Assembly: GCA_024225395.1 (NCBI GenBank)
Contig: JAAEMR010000088.1
Span: 1-64,000, forward strand
DNA: 64,000 nucleotides
Direction: 5' to 3'
Source: Gammaproteobacteria bacterium
GTDB lineage: Bacteria > Pseudomonadota > Gammaproteobacteria > GCA-001735895
A program made the translations under genes and the position numbers. Of this stretch, positions 1-7,688 are shown in pieces. The notes beneath the pieces were generated by a model that was given only the letters and a program-made list of their open reading frames with translations, was not told the origin of the DNA and made no database searches. The stretch's first letter is position 1, and the number at the start of each line of letters is the position of its first letter.

Positions 1-95
1 GGACGTTCTACGCTGTAAAACACCCCAGGTTATTTAGTCACCAAAAATAACTCATCTTTAGTACCTGAAAAGGTACGAGGTTTTCTTTCTAATTT

Positions 96-172
96 ATGGA
101 TGGATGCCTTGTTAATTTTTTTTAATTTTATGGATGTCTTGTTAATTCCTATGGATGGATGCCTTGTTAATT
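96..172. repeat. short imperfect tandem repeat
   Basis: Three copies of a unit built on ATGGATG(GATG)YCTTGTTAATT lie at 96-117, 130-147 and 151-172. The first and third copies are identical over 22 bases; the middle one lacks one GATG and has T for C. They are separated by short T- or C-rich spacers. The stretch is open in both directions (a 71-residue frame on + and an 81-residue frame on -), as expected for a repeat without stops, so I treat it as non-coding. Confidence 0.75.
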
Positions 173-207
173 CCGTTAATTCCGCGCCGATCACAGACCC
201 CCGGCAG

Positions 208-309
208 TCAGGCATAAAGACTTTCACGAAAATCCGGTCGAACATTCGCGGGGTGTCGATTTTCACTGCCCTCAAGAGCGCCCATCTCTACCGCGATTTT
301 CCGGCCCAT
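208..309 (-). other. possible 33-aa ORF or fragment of an intergenic repeat element
   Basis: On the minus strand an ATG at 309 opens a 33-codon frame beginning MGRKIAVEMGALEG and ending DFRESLYA before TGA. An overlapping frame over the same DNA is also open for 81 codons. Two frames open over one GC-richer island inside AT-rich surroundings is more typical of a dispersed intergenic element than of a gene. I recognise no protein family. Nothing else is identifiable between 310 and 531. Confidence 0.25.
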
Positions 310-531
310 GCCTGAACCTATGACCAATGTACCATGAGGTTTATGTGCTAGCCTCGGTAGCTCAGATCAAACATAAATTATCAATTCCTGGATAATGTTC
401 AAATGATGCATGCGTTATAGCGCTTGTTGCCTGTGGTTATAGATTTTATACTTTCTATACATCCTGTCGGGATGATTTTCTGCTGATTTGGCATTTGATC
501 AAAACGACCCTCACTTCAGTGGGCTGCATAT

Positions 532-1599
532 ATGTTGAAAACCATCATAAGATTTTCATGGATCCTTGCTCTACTTCTTACTGCCTGTGGTAATCAGGAT
601 AAAAGCCAGCCTGAAGTCAAGCTGGTCCCTGAGCCAGGAACCATTGACTACAATGGTACTTTCACCATGTCCTGGGAAACCGCAGCTGTTGATTATTGTA
701 TTGCTTCGGGTGACTGGTCTGGAAGTATCAAGACTACCGGTTCCAAAATCTTAGGTCCTCTCACCCGGGACAGTTTATACATATTGAATTGTTTTTATTC
801 AGGTAACGAGGTCAGTGACTCTGTATCGGTAAAAGTTCGAGCTCCGGAAATACCTCAGGTTAAACTGTCAGCCAACCCCTTAAGCATTGCGTTTCAGGAT
901 TCGACAACTATTATTTGGTCAAGCCAGCATGTTAAAGACTGTATTGCTGCTGGCGACTGGTCTGGACAGAAAGAACTGAATGGATCTCTTAAGATGGAAG
1001 GACTTGAAACAAACAGCGAATTTCGACTGATCTGCAACGGCCCACAAGGAGAAGTGAGTGACAGCGTCAGTATTCATGTTTATGAAGCCGGTGTTACAGT
1101 TCCGCATGTAAATCTCACGGCCAACCCTGCAAAGATATCCTATAACGGTTCAACAACGCTCAGCTGGAACACTCTGAATGCTGATATCTGCAGGGCCTCA
1201 GGAAAATGGTTTGGCAGTAAAGCCAGAAGCGGCATGCAAATCATCAAGCAACTCAATAAGGATAGCCGCTTTATTCTTACCTGCACTATTGCCGGAGGAG
1301 GAGGTGGTGAAGGTGTTGATGCCGCTGAGGTCACAGTTGATCCTGCGCCATCACCCATTGTAACGCTTACAGCTAACCCATCCACGGTAGCAATCAATGG
1401 ATCCACCACTCTACGCTGGTCAAGTTCACATGCCCACAGCTGTATCGCAATCGGTGACTGGTCCGGTACTAAGAGTGTTTCTGGAACCCAAACTATCACC
1501 GGCCTGAGAAAAAATAGCATGTTCAACCTGAATTGTATCGGGAGAGGTGGTTTGGGATCAGACACTATTTCAATCATGCTGATGGATGGCAACAAATGA
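532..1599 (+). CDS. lipoprotein with four Ig-like GDWSG-type repeats
   Basis: The 355-residue product starts with a signal peptide and lipobox (LLTAC, Cys19), so it should be lipidated; Gly at +2 rather than Asp favours the outer membrane. The rest is four tandem repeats starting near residues 29, 110, 191 and 275. Each has the pattern V-x-L-x-A-N-P, then a Trp, a Cys, a GDWSG-like block (varied to GKWFG in repeat 3), a second Cys and a SDSVSV-like end. One Trp and two Cys per repeat suggests Ig-like beta sandwiches with a disulfide. Similar Cys/GxWSG repeats occur in secreted bacterial proteins, usually as adhesion or spacer domains. The next gene begins 56 bp downstream on the same strand and encodes a heme protein, so the two may be co-transcribed. 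Function unknown. Confidence 0.85.
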   Translation: MLKTIIRFSWILALLLTACGNQDKSQPEVKLVPEPGTIDYNGTFTMSWETAAVDYCIASGDWSGSIKTTGSKILGPLTRDSLYILNCFYSGNEVSDSVSVKVRAPEIPQVKLSANPLSIAFQDSTTIIWSSQHVKDCIAAGDWSGQKELNGSLKMEGLETNSEFRLICNGPQGEVSDSVSIHVYEAGVTVPHVNLTANPAKISYNGSTTLSWNTLNADICRASGKWFGSKARSGMQIIKQLNKDSRFILTCTIAGGGGGEGVDAAEVTVDPAPSPIVTLTANPSTVAINGSTTLRWSSSHAHSCIAIGDWSGTKSVSGTQTITGLRKNSMFNLNCIGRGGLGSDTISIMLMDGNK

Positions 1600-1655
1600 T
1601 TAGTTTCACTTAACTATTTGTACGTTTCTATTACAGGGATAGTGATAGTATTTGA

Positions 1656-2321
1656 GTGGGGCTTTTATTGATAATGAACAGAGGTTTTACTGATTTGGAA
1701 AAGCATTATTTAGTCTGGACCTGGTGGCTATTTAGTCTTGTACTGATACCAGGCGAAGCTCTTTCCATTGAAGATGAACCCTTCAGGGAATCGGTCATTA
1801 TTTTTAATACCATCTGTGCAAAATGTCACGAAGCTCAATGCAGTGGTCGATTAAGCTTTAGTAATTCCTATCAGGCATCAATCGATCATATTGTCCGCTA
1901 TTATGACTCGGCCGCTGAAAAAAAATGGCTGCAAAAGGAATTGTTTACCATACTAAATTACATGAAAGAAAAGTGTGGCTATTATCCGGTTCCAGTAAAT
2001 GTTCCTCCCGGCAGGATATGGGATACTGAAACGCTGAAAAAAAATACAACCTTGCCGCAGAGAAACTACTTCATTCCCATCGGTTCCTTCACTCCAGGAC
2101 ACTACAACCTTGAAATAGAGCTGGCAAAGAATGCAAAGATGACCATGCATATTGTCTCTGAAACATTCGAACTGGTTATTGAAGATTGTTACCAAACCAG
2201 TGGCCAGCGATTAGTAATCCCGTTTTCTATTGAAGAGACTGAGAATTACTATCTTCGAGTATACCCGCGAATACCGGTACAAATCACACAGCTTGTAATC
2301 TCAACCACCACTCAAAATTGA
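1656..2321 (+). CDS. secreted monoheme c-type protein with beta-rich C-terminal domain
   Basis: The product has an N-terminal hydrophobic segment (YLVWTWWLFSLVLIPG) ending near ALS, consistent with export. A single heme c motif CAKCH starts at Cys54, followed by a helical stretch to about residue 110. The remaining ~100 residues alternate hydrophobic and polar residues like a small beta sandwich. Two extra Cys (AQC just after the heme motif and KEKCGYY) could form a disulfide. The longest frame starts at GTG 1656; ATG at 1674 gives a cleaner signal peptide and may be the true start. It follows the Ig-repeat lipoprotein gene. The CxxCH motif is seen directly; a role in periplasmic electron transfer or sensing is inferred, and I do not recognise the family. 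Confidence 0.7.
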   Translation: MGLLLIMNRGFTDLEKHYLVWTWWLFSLVLIPGEALSIEDEPFRESVIIFNTICAKCHEAQCSGRLSFSNSYQASIDHIVRYYDSAAEKKWLQKELFTILNYMKEKCGYYPVPVNVPPGRIWDTETLKKNTTLPQRNYFIPIGSFTPGHYNLEIELAKNAKMTMHIVSETFELVIEDCYQTSGQRLVIPFSIEETENYYLRVYPRIPVQITQLVISTTTQN

Positions 2322-2820
2322 AACACATTTTGTCAGGAATAACCTGCTTCTAGTAACAACAGGTATATCAGAACATGTCATAAATTACAGGTATTTCAAT
2401 AATCAGAAAATAGCAGATTGGATAGAGGTAATTTTTTTTATTTTTTTGAAAAACCCGGTTCATAATTAATGAATACCCTGGATATCTTAAATGGAAATAT
2501 TTAACATTTTTCCGGTTTCGAACTCTCCGGGTAATTCTTGCGGCAGGGGGTGTCAGTGGCGGGGTATTTTGAACCGCAGTTGGGATAGTGCCAGTTACGG
2601 CAGGTGTATCTGTTGTTTCGGAATTGATACAAGGTTATTTGCGAAGGTGGAAGGAGCTGCATTAGTCCTGAAATGGGGCTATTCACTAGCGAAATTATGC
2701 AGACTAAGTTGATTAATAGCAGGAATATTCACAGGTTCAATCCACAGACAGAAGACAGATTGATATAAAAAGAAATGCTGTTTATACTTTTATAAATTGA
2801 TCATTTACAGGGTGAAAGTA
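2322..2820. other. intergenic region without a convincing gene
   Basis: About 500 bp between the two heme-protein genes. A 73-codon frame (2491-2712, +) and an overlapping 61-codon frame (2501-2686, -) are open, but neither has a credible ribosome binding site, signal peptide or family-like composition. The middle part (2500-2650) is richer in GC than its flanks and could be a degraded gene, but no frame gives a recognisable product. Confidence 0.5.
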
Positions 2821-3201
2821 ATGCGTTTAAAAATGAAATTAATATTGATTTTTATGGTTCTCGTAGGGTTCCTGGGAGAAGGTTATGCGAGTGTATATAC
2901 TGATCAGAATGAAGCTGTAAAAAAAGGTTGGCAGCACTTTAAAATGTTCTGTGCCAACTGCCATGGTAAAAATGCTGATGGTAAAGGTCCATTAGTTGAA
3001 GCCATGAAATTAATGCCTTCTGATTTAACGGCTTTGAGGCAGACCGGAGATATTTGTATCGCAGAGCGTGTTTTGAGAGCCGTTTCTGGTGTCCATGTTT
3101 TACCTGAAGGACAGGAGCAAAAGATGCCTGTTTTCAGTGGTAACCTCGAAAGCATCACTATTTACGAGATTACTCAATTTCTGAAAGCAATACAGAAATA
3201 A
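2821..3201 (+). CDS. small periplasmic cytochrome c (class I-like)
   Basis: The start is taken at ATG 2821, preceded by a good ribosome binding site (AGGGTGAAAG, 2809-2818); a TTG at 2797 would only add eight residues. The 126-residue product has a classic signal peptide (MRLKMKLILIFMVLVGFLGE) and one heme motif CANCH at Cys44-His48, followed by GKNADGKGPL, typical of small class I cytochromes c. A Met in KMPVF near residue 102 is the likely second axial ligand. It is convergent with the NapH-like gene, which encodes part of a quinol-oxidising iron-sulfur module. Role as periplasmic electron carrier is inferred. Confidence 0.85.
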   Translation: MRLKMKLILIFMVLVGFLGEGYASVYTDQNEAVKKGWQHFKMFCANCHGKNADGKGPLVEAMKLMPSDLTALRQTGDICIAERVLRAVSGVHVLPEGQEQKMPVFSGNLESITIYEITQFLKAIQK

Positions 3202-3204
3202 AGA

Positions 3205-3231
3205 TATAGCGTTACTGGCAGTATCGCTATA
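3205..3231. terminator. near-perfect 27-nt palindrome between convergent genes
   Basis: Arms TATAGCG (3205-3211) and CGCTATA (3225-3231) flank a second pair TACTG/CAGTA. The whole is symmetrical except for one T-T opposition and the central base. It lies 4 bp after the cytochrome stop codon and about 25 bp from the napH-like stop. No T-run follows on either strand, so a bidirectional mRNA-end hairpin is likely but a classic intrinsic terminator is not shown. Confidence 0.5.
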
Positions 3232-3255
3232 CCCGACACGGCAAAACCGTCTCAA

Positions 3256-4269
3256 TTATTCTGGCCTGGCAGTGTTTTTCTCTTCAGGCTCGTCAAAAGC
3301 TTTGCCTATGCCTTTTATCTCAAATTTGAGTGCAGAGGCTGGGCAGATGTCTACACACATTCCGCATCGTGTGCAATCTGCACCAATCGGTACTATTTCA
3401 TCTCTGGCTCTTCCCATGATAGTTGAGTCTAATACATGAGGTACCAGGCAAACTGTGCGACAGTCACCCCCGAAGAAACATAGCTCTGGTTTATAGACCA
3501 CGCGCAGGGGTGACATTGAGCCAACAAAACCATAGGTCATTCCGATTGGGCAGACATAGCGACACCATGCACGTCTGGAAATGAATATCTCAAACAGGAG
3601 CAAAAAAAGCACCCACAATAATGCAACGCCAGCCCCATAGATTAGTGCCCGACTGAGAATCCCTGTGGGAGAGATGGCTTCAAAAATGGTGTAGCCGGTT
3701 ATAAATGTCAATGCAGCAAATACCAGATAGAAAAATGTGCGTACACCGCGATGAAAGGTATACCCTTTGATGATTTTTTTGGCAACCAGCCAGAGATGTA
3801 GCTTTTCAGCCCATTCTGAAAGAAGATGATAGGGGCAAACCCAGGAACAAAAGGTTCTTCCTCCCAGCAATAGCCAGAGTATAAATACCGTCACTGTGCC
3901 AATCATCAGGTTTAATACAATATGTTTGAAAGCCAGCATAACTTGTAAAGACGAATTGAGATCAGCCATATGAAAACCGACAAATCGAGAGGCTGTTAAT
4001 GCACCTTCCAGCAACTGAATATCAAAATAATAGGAAACGACAAACAACAGGTTGACAGAAATCAGTACAGCCCAGCGACGCTTCAACCAACGACTGGCTT
4101 CCCCTCTTGCCCGGTTAGCTTTTCTTTCTGCTTCAAGCTTTACCAGGGTTATCTTGTTGGCTTTTTTATATTTGTGAATTTCCTGAACTTTTATAGAAAT
4201 TTCATCATTGGCTGGTCTTTTGGGCTCTCGCCCGATTATCTGAGCCAGAGACTCAATAAAATAACCCAT
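3256..4269 (-). CDS. NapH/MauN-like membrane iron-sulfur protein
   Basis: The 337-residue product has an amphipathic N-terminus, then several membrane helices between about residues 85 and 240, two cytoplasmic-face Cys motifs (CSWVCP and CRYVCP), and two C-terminal ferredoxin-like clusters (CFFGGDCRTVC and CTRCGMCVDICP). This matches the NapH/MauN family of quinol-oxidising membrane subunits that pass electrons to periplasmic partners. The NapG-like gene lies 10 bp upstream in the same operon. No nitrate, methylamine or nitrous oxide enzyme gene is present in the window, so the electron acceptor cannot be named. The long charged cytoplasmic N-terminus (about 85 residues) is more than the family usually shows. 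Confidence 0.8.
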   Translation of the reverse strand: MGYFIESLAQIIGREPKRPANDEISIKVQEIHKYKKANKITLVKLEAERKANRARGEASRWLKRRWAVLISVNLLFVVSYYFDIQLLEGALTASRFVGFHMADLNSSLQVMLAFKHIVLNLMIGTVTVFILWLLLGGRTFCSWVCPYHLLSEWAEKLHLWLVAKKIIKGYTFHRGVRTFFYLVFAALTFITGYTIFEAISPTGILSRALIYGAGVALLWVLFLLLFEIFISRRAWCRYVCPIGMTYGFVGSMSPLRVVYKPELCFFGGDCRTVCLVPHVLDSTIMGRARDEIVPIGADCTRCGMCVDICPASALKFEIKGIGKAFDEPEEKNTARPE

Positions 4270-4279
4270 CTCTTTCTCC

Positions 4280-5170
4280 TCAAGTCAAATTTGTTATCTT
4301 GTGGATATCAATCACGATAGCCGGTTTCTCCAGCGGGCAAATCATCTCGCACACGCCGCATCCAACGCAACCTTGCTTGATCACTGGTAACATCCGTAAT
4401 TTACCATTAGGCATGGCAACTTCTTCCATGGCAATAGCATGCACTGGCGGGCATTCATTACCGATTTTTTTTGCGACCCTGGCTATTTTTTCACCTTCCG
4501 CAGGTTTATTCTTTTCGGCCTCGGCACACTGGGTTATTCGTATCTCAATGGGGCATTGACGGATACAAAGATCACATATTTCCAGGTCATAGGGATGATC
4601 TGCTACTGCGATGGGGTTCCACCGGTCAATTTCATCAAAACGTAACACTCCTTTGTAGTCAGGGCCTCGAGCCTGCCCCTTGAAACCTTTACCCAGTGCG
4701 GCCAGGCAAGTTCCAGGGCTTGATAGACGGGCAAAACCCATGCGTGAATCAGCCGGGAAATCGAGTTCATGAGCCAGAGATCCTGTTGGGCAGGCCAGCA
4801 CACATTGCAAACCATCACAGGAGAAATCACAGGCCTGGTCTCGAGCGTTGATATAAGGGGTGCCAATTCCTATTCCATCATTCATATCCGTCAGCTTGAT
4901 TGCCTCTACGGGGCATACCTGAACACACTGACCGCATTTGATGCATGAAGAGAGAAAATCTTTTTCATCGGAGGGTGTCTTGAGCGCACCTGGTGGTCGA
5001 AGACGTGATGAGGTTCCCTGAACTACAGGCAAAAAACCCAATAAAGAAAAACTGAGCACTCCGGCAGCCATGGCTGAGGTACGCAGAAATTCCCGACGGG
5101 CCTTTTCCTTACGTTTACCAGATAATGCTTTTCCAGGTTTGGTCTTTTTTAATTTAGTTTTATCAGGCAT
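4280..5170 (-). CDS. NapG/MauM-like periplasmic ferredoxin with Tat signal
   Basis: The 296-residue product carries a Tat-like signal (RREFLRTSAMAAG followed by a hydrophobic stretch) after a Lys-rich leader, and four [4Fe-4S] motifs: CIKCGQCVQVCP, CDFSCDGLQCVLACP, CDLCIRQCP with a later Cys, and CVGCGVCEMICP. This is the NapG/MauM pattern. With the adjacent NapH-like protein it would form a quinol dehydrogenase module delivering electrons to a periplasmic cytochrome or reductase. Two c-type heme proteins encoded just downstream, convergent, are plausible but unproven partners. First gene of a two-gene operon. Confidence 0.82.
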   Translation of the reverse strand: MPDKTKLKKTKPGKALSGKRKEKARREFLRTSAMAAGVLSFSLLGFLPVVQGTSSRLRPPGALKTPSDEKDFLSSCIKCGQCVQVCPVEAIKLTDMNDGIGIGTPYINARDQACDFSCDGLQCVLACPTGSLAHELDFPADSRMGFARLSSPGTCLAALGKGFKGQARGPDYKGVLRFDEIDRWNPIAVADHPYDLEICDLCIRQCPIEIRITQCAEAEKNKPAEGEKIARVAKKIGNECPPVHAIAMEEVAMPNGKLRMLPVIKQGCVGCGVCEMICPLEKPAIVIDIHKITNLT

Positions 5171-5528
5171 ATCATTTTTTCTCGCTGCCCTGTACTACTA
5201 AAATTCAAATGTATGGTATGTATGTTCGACACTTGTGTAAAATTTTTCAGTGCAGGTTATTGTTATGATCTCTTATTTCATTGTCTCAGGTGAAAATCAA
5301 TTCAGGGCGGGGTGTACCCTGATTACATGATTACTATTTGCTATCAGTGTCTCCATAATTATTTTCACAGATTCCTGATCCATGCTGGCTGAGGTCATCA
5401 GTATGATTATTGATGGCTCTACACAGGGTTCAACCGACGAAGTGTGAAAGTGTCCCGACTGTCTCGGTTCCCAGCAATAGAAAAATTAGCGTAAGTAATT
5501 GATTTATCGGGGTGTTAGTAGTGTTTAA
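5171..5528. other. intergenic region upstream of napG-like gene, no gene seen
   Basis: About 360 bp between the napG-like start and the tRNA gene. No reading frame of useful length, RNA gene or strong hairpin was recognised. It must contain the promoter of the napGH-like operon (minus strand) and the end of the tRNA transcript, but I could not assign either securely. Confidence 0.5.
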
Positions 5529-5605
5529 TGGTGGGTCTGGTAGGACTTGAACCTACGACCGATCGATTATGAGTCGAGCGCTCTAACCAACTGAGCTACA
5601 GACCC
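5529..5605 (-). tRNA. tRNA with CAT anticodon, probably tRNA-Ile2 (lysidine type)
   Basis: On the minus strand a 77-nt cloverleaf can be drawn: acceptor GGGTCTG pairing with CAGACCC, discriminator A, an encoded CCA end, D-stem GCTC/GAGC, anticodon loop CTCATAA, and T-stem GTAGG/CCTAC with loop TTCAAGT. The anticodon is CAT. The arm GACTCATAATC and GGTTCAAGTCC resemble E. coli ileX, which also lies near rpoD, so Ile2 (C34 modified to lysidine by TilS) is preferred over elongator Met. The outermost anticodon-stem pair is a C-T mismatch, compatible with the weak pair in ileX. The initiator type is excluded because the acceptor stem is fully paired. Confidence 0.93.
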
Positions 5606-5715
5606 CATATTAAACTACTTAAAATATCCTTATTTTTACTGCACTTTTTTGCTAAAACTCTGCGAGCTAGCTTCCCCTGAAAATCTTTATAATTTAACAG
5701 GCTATATTGCAGCCA

Positions 5716-5758
5716 CCTGTTAAAAGTCGATAGCTCTAACCGGCAGAGCTACAGACCC
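5716..5758 (-). pseudogene. tRNA 5'-half remnant
   Basis: About 110 bp upstream of the intact tRNA, on the same strand, a stretch reads GGGTCTGTAGCTCTG then GGTTAGAGC and TCGACT. It matches the first ~35 nt of the tRNA with a few changes, then diverges (TTTTAACAGG replaces the anticodon arm). No T-arm or 3' acceptor strand follows. It looks like a decayed or partial duplication; a degenerate second tRNA with a TTT anticodon is less likely because no anticodon stem forms. Confidence 0.75.
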
Positions 5759-5788
5759 ATGTAATGGGAGGGGAATTGTAACGAATTA

Positions 5789-7606
5789 TTAGTCTGCGTC
5801 AATAAAAGATCGTAATTGTTCAGAACGACTTGGATGGCGAAGTTTGCGTAGGGCTTTTGCTTCAATTTGCCTGATACGTTCACGAGTTACATCGAACTGC
5901 TTTCCTACTTCTTCCAGCGTGTGATCAGTATTCATATCGATGCCAAAACGCATTCTTAATACTTTTGCTTCACGTGGTGTCAGACTAGATAGAATCTCAC
6001 GAGTCGATTCAGACAGGCCTGCGTTGGTAGCAGTGTCAGCGGGTAGCATGACGTTGGTATCTTCGATGAAATCACCCAGGTGTGAATCTTCGTCATCACC
6101 GATCGGGGTTTCCATGGAGATGGGTTCTTTCGATATCTTGAGAACCTTTCTGACCTTGTCTTCTGACATTTCCATACGTTCTGCCAGTTCATCCGGCAGT
6201 GGCTCACGACCGAGTTCCTGCAACATTTGGCGAGAGATACGGTTCAGCTTGTTGATGGTTTCGATCATGTGCACAGGTATACGAATAGTACGGGCCTGAT
6301 CTGCGATAGATCGAGTTATGGCCTGCCTGATCCACCAGGTTGCGTAGGTTGAAAATTTATAACCACGACGGTATTCGAATTTGTCGACAGCTTTCATCAG
6401 GCCGATGTTACCTTCCTGAATCAGGTCAAGGAATTGCAAGCCACGATTGGTGTATTTTTTTGCAATAGAAATAACCAGACGCAGGTTAGCTTCAATCATG
6501 TCTTTTTTGGCGCGTCGTGCTTTAGCTTCGCCGATGGACATTTTGCGATTAATTTCTTTAATATCGCTGATATTCAGGCGAGACTGTTTTTCGATATTGG
6601 TCAGACGTTTCTGGTGTCGAAGAATTTCCTCTTTGAGGATACTGAGCATTTCAGAGTAAGGGTGTTTGGCTTCAATAAGGCCGGTGATCCACTTTTTATT
6701 TGTTTCGTTCTTTTTAAATGTGCTGATGAAATCCTTGCGCGGCATTTTGGCCTGGGTGACACATATATCGAGAATAGATCTTTCGTTTGAACGGATACGG
6801 TTTATGACGCTTTTCAGGTTACGGGCCAGTTCGTCAACAAACGCCGGCATCAATTTTATTTCCATCAGTAATTCGACGCTTTTTGCGATGTGTGCGTCAG
6901 CATCTTCACAGTGATTTTCTTCGATTGCTAACAGTGCTTTTGCAAAGTGTAATTCAATTTCGCTGAAACGCCTTTCTGCTTCCTCGGGGTCTAAACCAGT
7001 ATCTGGCTCTTCTTCATCCTCGTCATCATCATCTCCTTCTTCTTCAGTGTTTTTGGGCTGAGGAGGCATAGGAATCGCATTAGGATCTTCGTTTGGATCG
7101 ATATAACCAGAGATGAGATCGGTTAATTTTGCTTCTTCATCGCGCACCTGTTGGTAGCGATCAAGAATAAGAGCCATGGTATCCGGGTAGCTTGCCAGTG
7201 CTGACATTGCATGATTTAGACCACCTTCGATGCGGCGGGCTATTTTAATTTCACCTTCACGTGTGAGCAGTTCAACTGTTCCCATTTCACGCATGTACAT
7301 GCGAACAGGGTCAGTTGTGCGGCCAAATTCGCTATCCAGCGAGGCCAGTGCAGCGGCCGCTTCTTCTACGGCATCTTCATCGGGTTCACTTTCGTTGTCA
7401 TTGAGAATGTCATCTGAATCTTCGGCTGGAGCACTTTCATGGACTTTAATGCCCATGTCGTTGATCATACGGATAATATCTTCAATTTGCTCTGGCTCTA
7501 CAATCCCATCGGGAAGATGGTCATTGACTTCGGCATAGGTTAGAAAACCTTGCTCTTTGCCTTTGGCGATCAGTTCTTTTAAACTGGATTTCTGGTTTTT
7601 ATCCAT
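5789..7606 (-). CDS. rpoD: primary sigma factor RpoD (sigma-70)
   Basis: The 605-residue product has all sigma-70 regions: region 1.1 at the N-terminus ([20 protein letters not shown]), an acidic non-conserved insert near residues 190-210 ([15 protein letters not shown]), region 2 with [19 protein letters not shown] and the -10-binding [15 protein letters not shown], region 3, and the region 4 helix-turn-helix ending in [18 protein letters not shown]. Length is normal for gammaproteobacteria. It directs RNA polymerase to housekeeping promoters. dnaG lies 82 bp upstream, as in the classical macromolecular synthesis operon, and the tRNA lies downstream, transcribed in the same direction. Confidence 0.98.
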   Translation of the reverse strand: MDKNQKSSLKELIAKGKEQGFLTYAEVNDHLPDGIVEPEQIEDIIRMINDMGIKVHESAPAEDSDDILNDNESEPDEDAVEEAAAALASLDSEFGRTTDPVRMYMREMGTVELLTREGEIKIARRIEGGLNHAMSALASYPDTMALILDRYQQVRDEEAKLTDLISGYIDPNEDPNAIPMPPQPKNTEEEGDDDDEDEEEPDTGLDPEEAERRFSEIELHFAKALLAIEENHCEDADAHIAKSVELLMEIKLMPAFVDELARNLKSVINRIRSNERSILDICVTQAKMPRKDFISTFKKNETNKKWITGLIEAKHPYSEMLSILKEEILRHQKRLTNIEKQSRLNISDIKEINRKMSIGEAKARRAKKDMIEANLRLVISIAKKYTNRGLQFLDLIQEGNIGLMKAVDKFEYRRGYKFSTYATWWIRQAITRSIADQARTIRIPVHMIETINKLNRISRQMLQELGREPLPDELAERMEMSEDKVRKVLKISKEPISMETPIGDDEDSHLGDFIEDTNVMLPADTATNAGLSESTREILSSLTPREAKVLRMRFGIDMNTDHTLEEVGKQFDVTRERIRQIEAKALRKLRHPSRSEQLRSFIDAD

Positions 7607-7688
7607 AAGGTCTCAATATGCGAAGAAAAATACGAAAAGTGAACTCGTTAGTATATAAGGTTTAGCTGATCTTTTCCAAGTTAATGAG

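Noticed and set aside
100-315. 71-codon frame on the plus strand
   Set aside because: Driven by the tandem repeat and a stop-poor island; no ribosome binding site and no protein-like composition.
351-365. GCCTCGGTAGCTCAG resembles the 5' end of a tRNA
   Set aside because: Only the first 15 bases match; no D-stem partner, anticodon arm or T-arm follows, so it is not a tRNA gene.
1140-1595. 151-codon frame opposite the Ig-repeat lipoprotein
   Set aside because: Antisense shadow; the plus-strand frame has repeats, signal peptide and lipobox.
2491-2712. 73-codon frame between two heme genes
   Set aside because: Overlaps an equally long antisense frame; Cys/Trp/Gly-rich sequence without family pattern or start signals.
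6434-6790. 118-codon frame opposite rpoD
   Set aside because: Shadow of rpoD codons; the sense strand is unmistakable RpoD.
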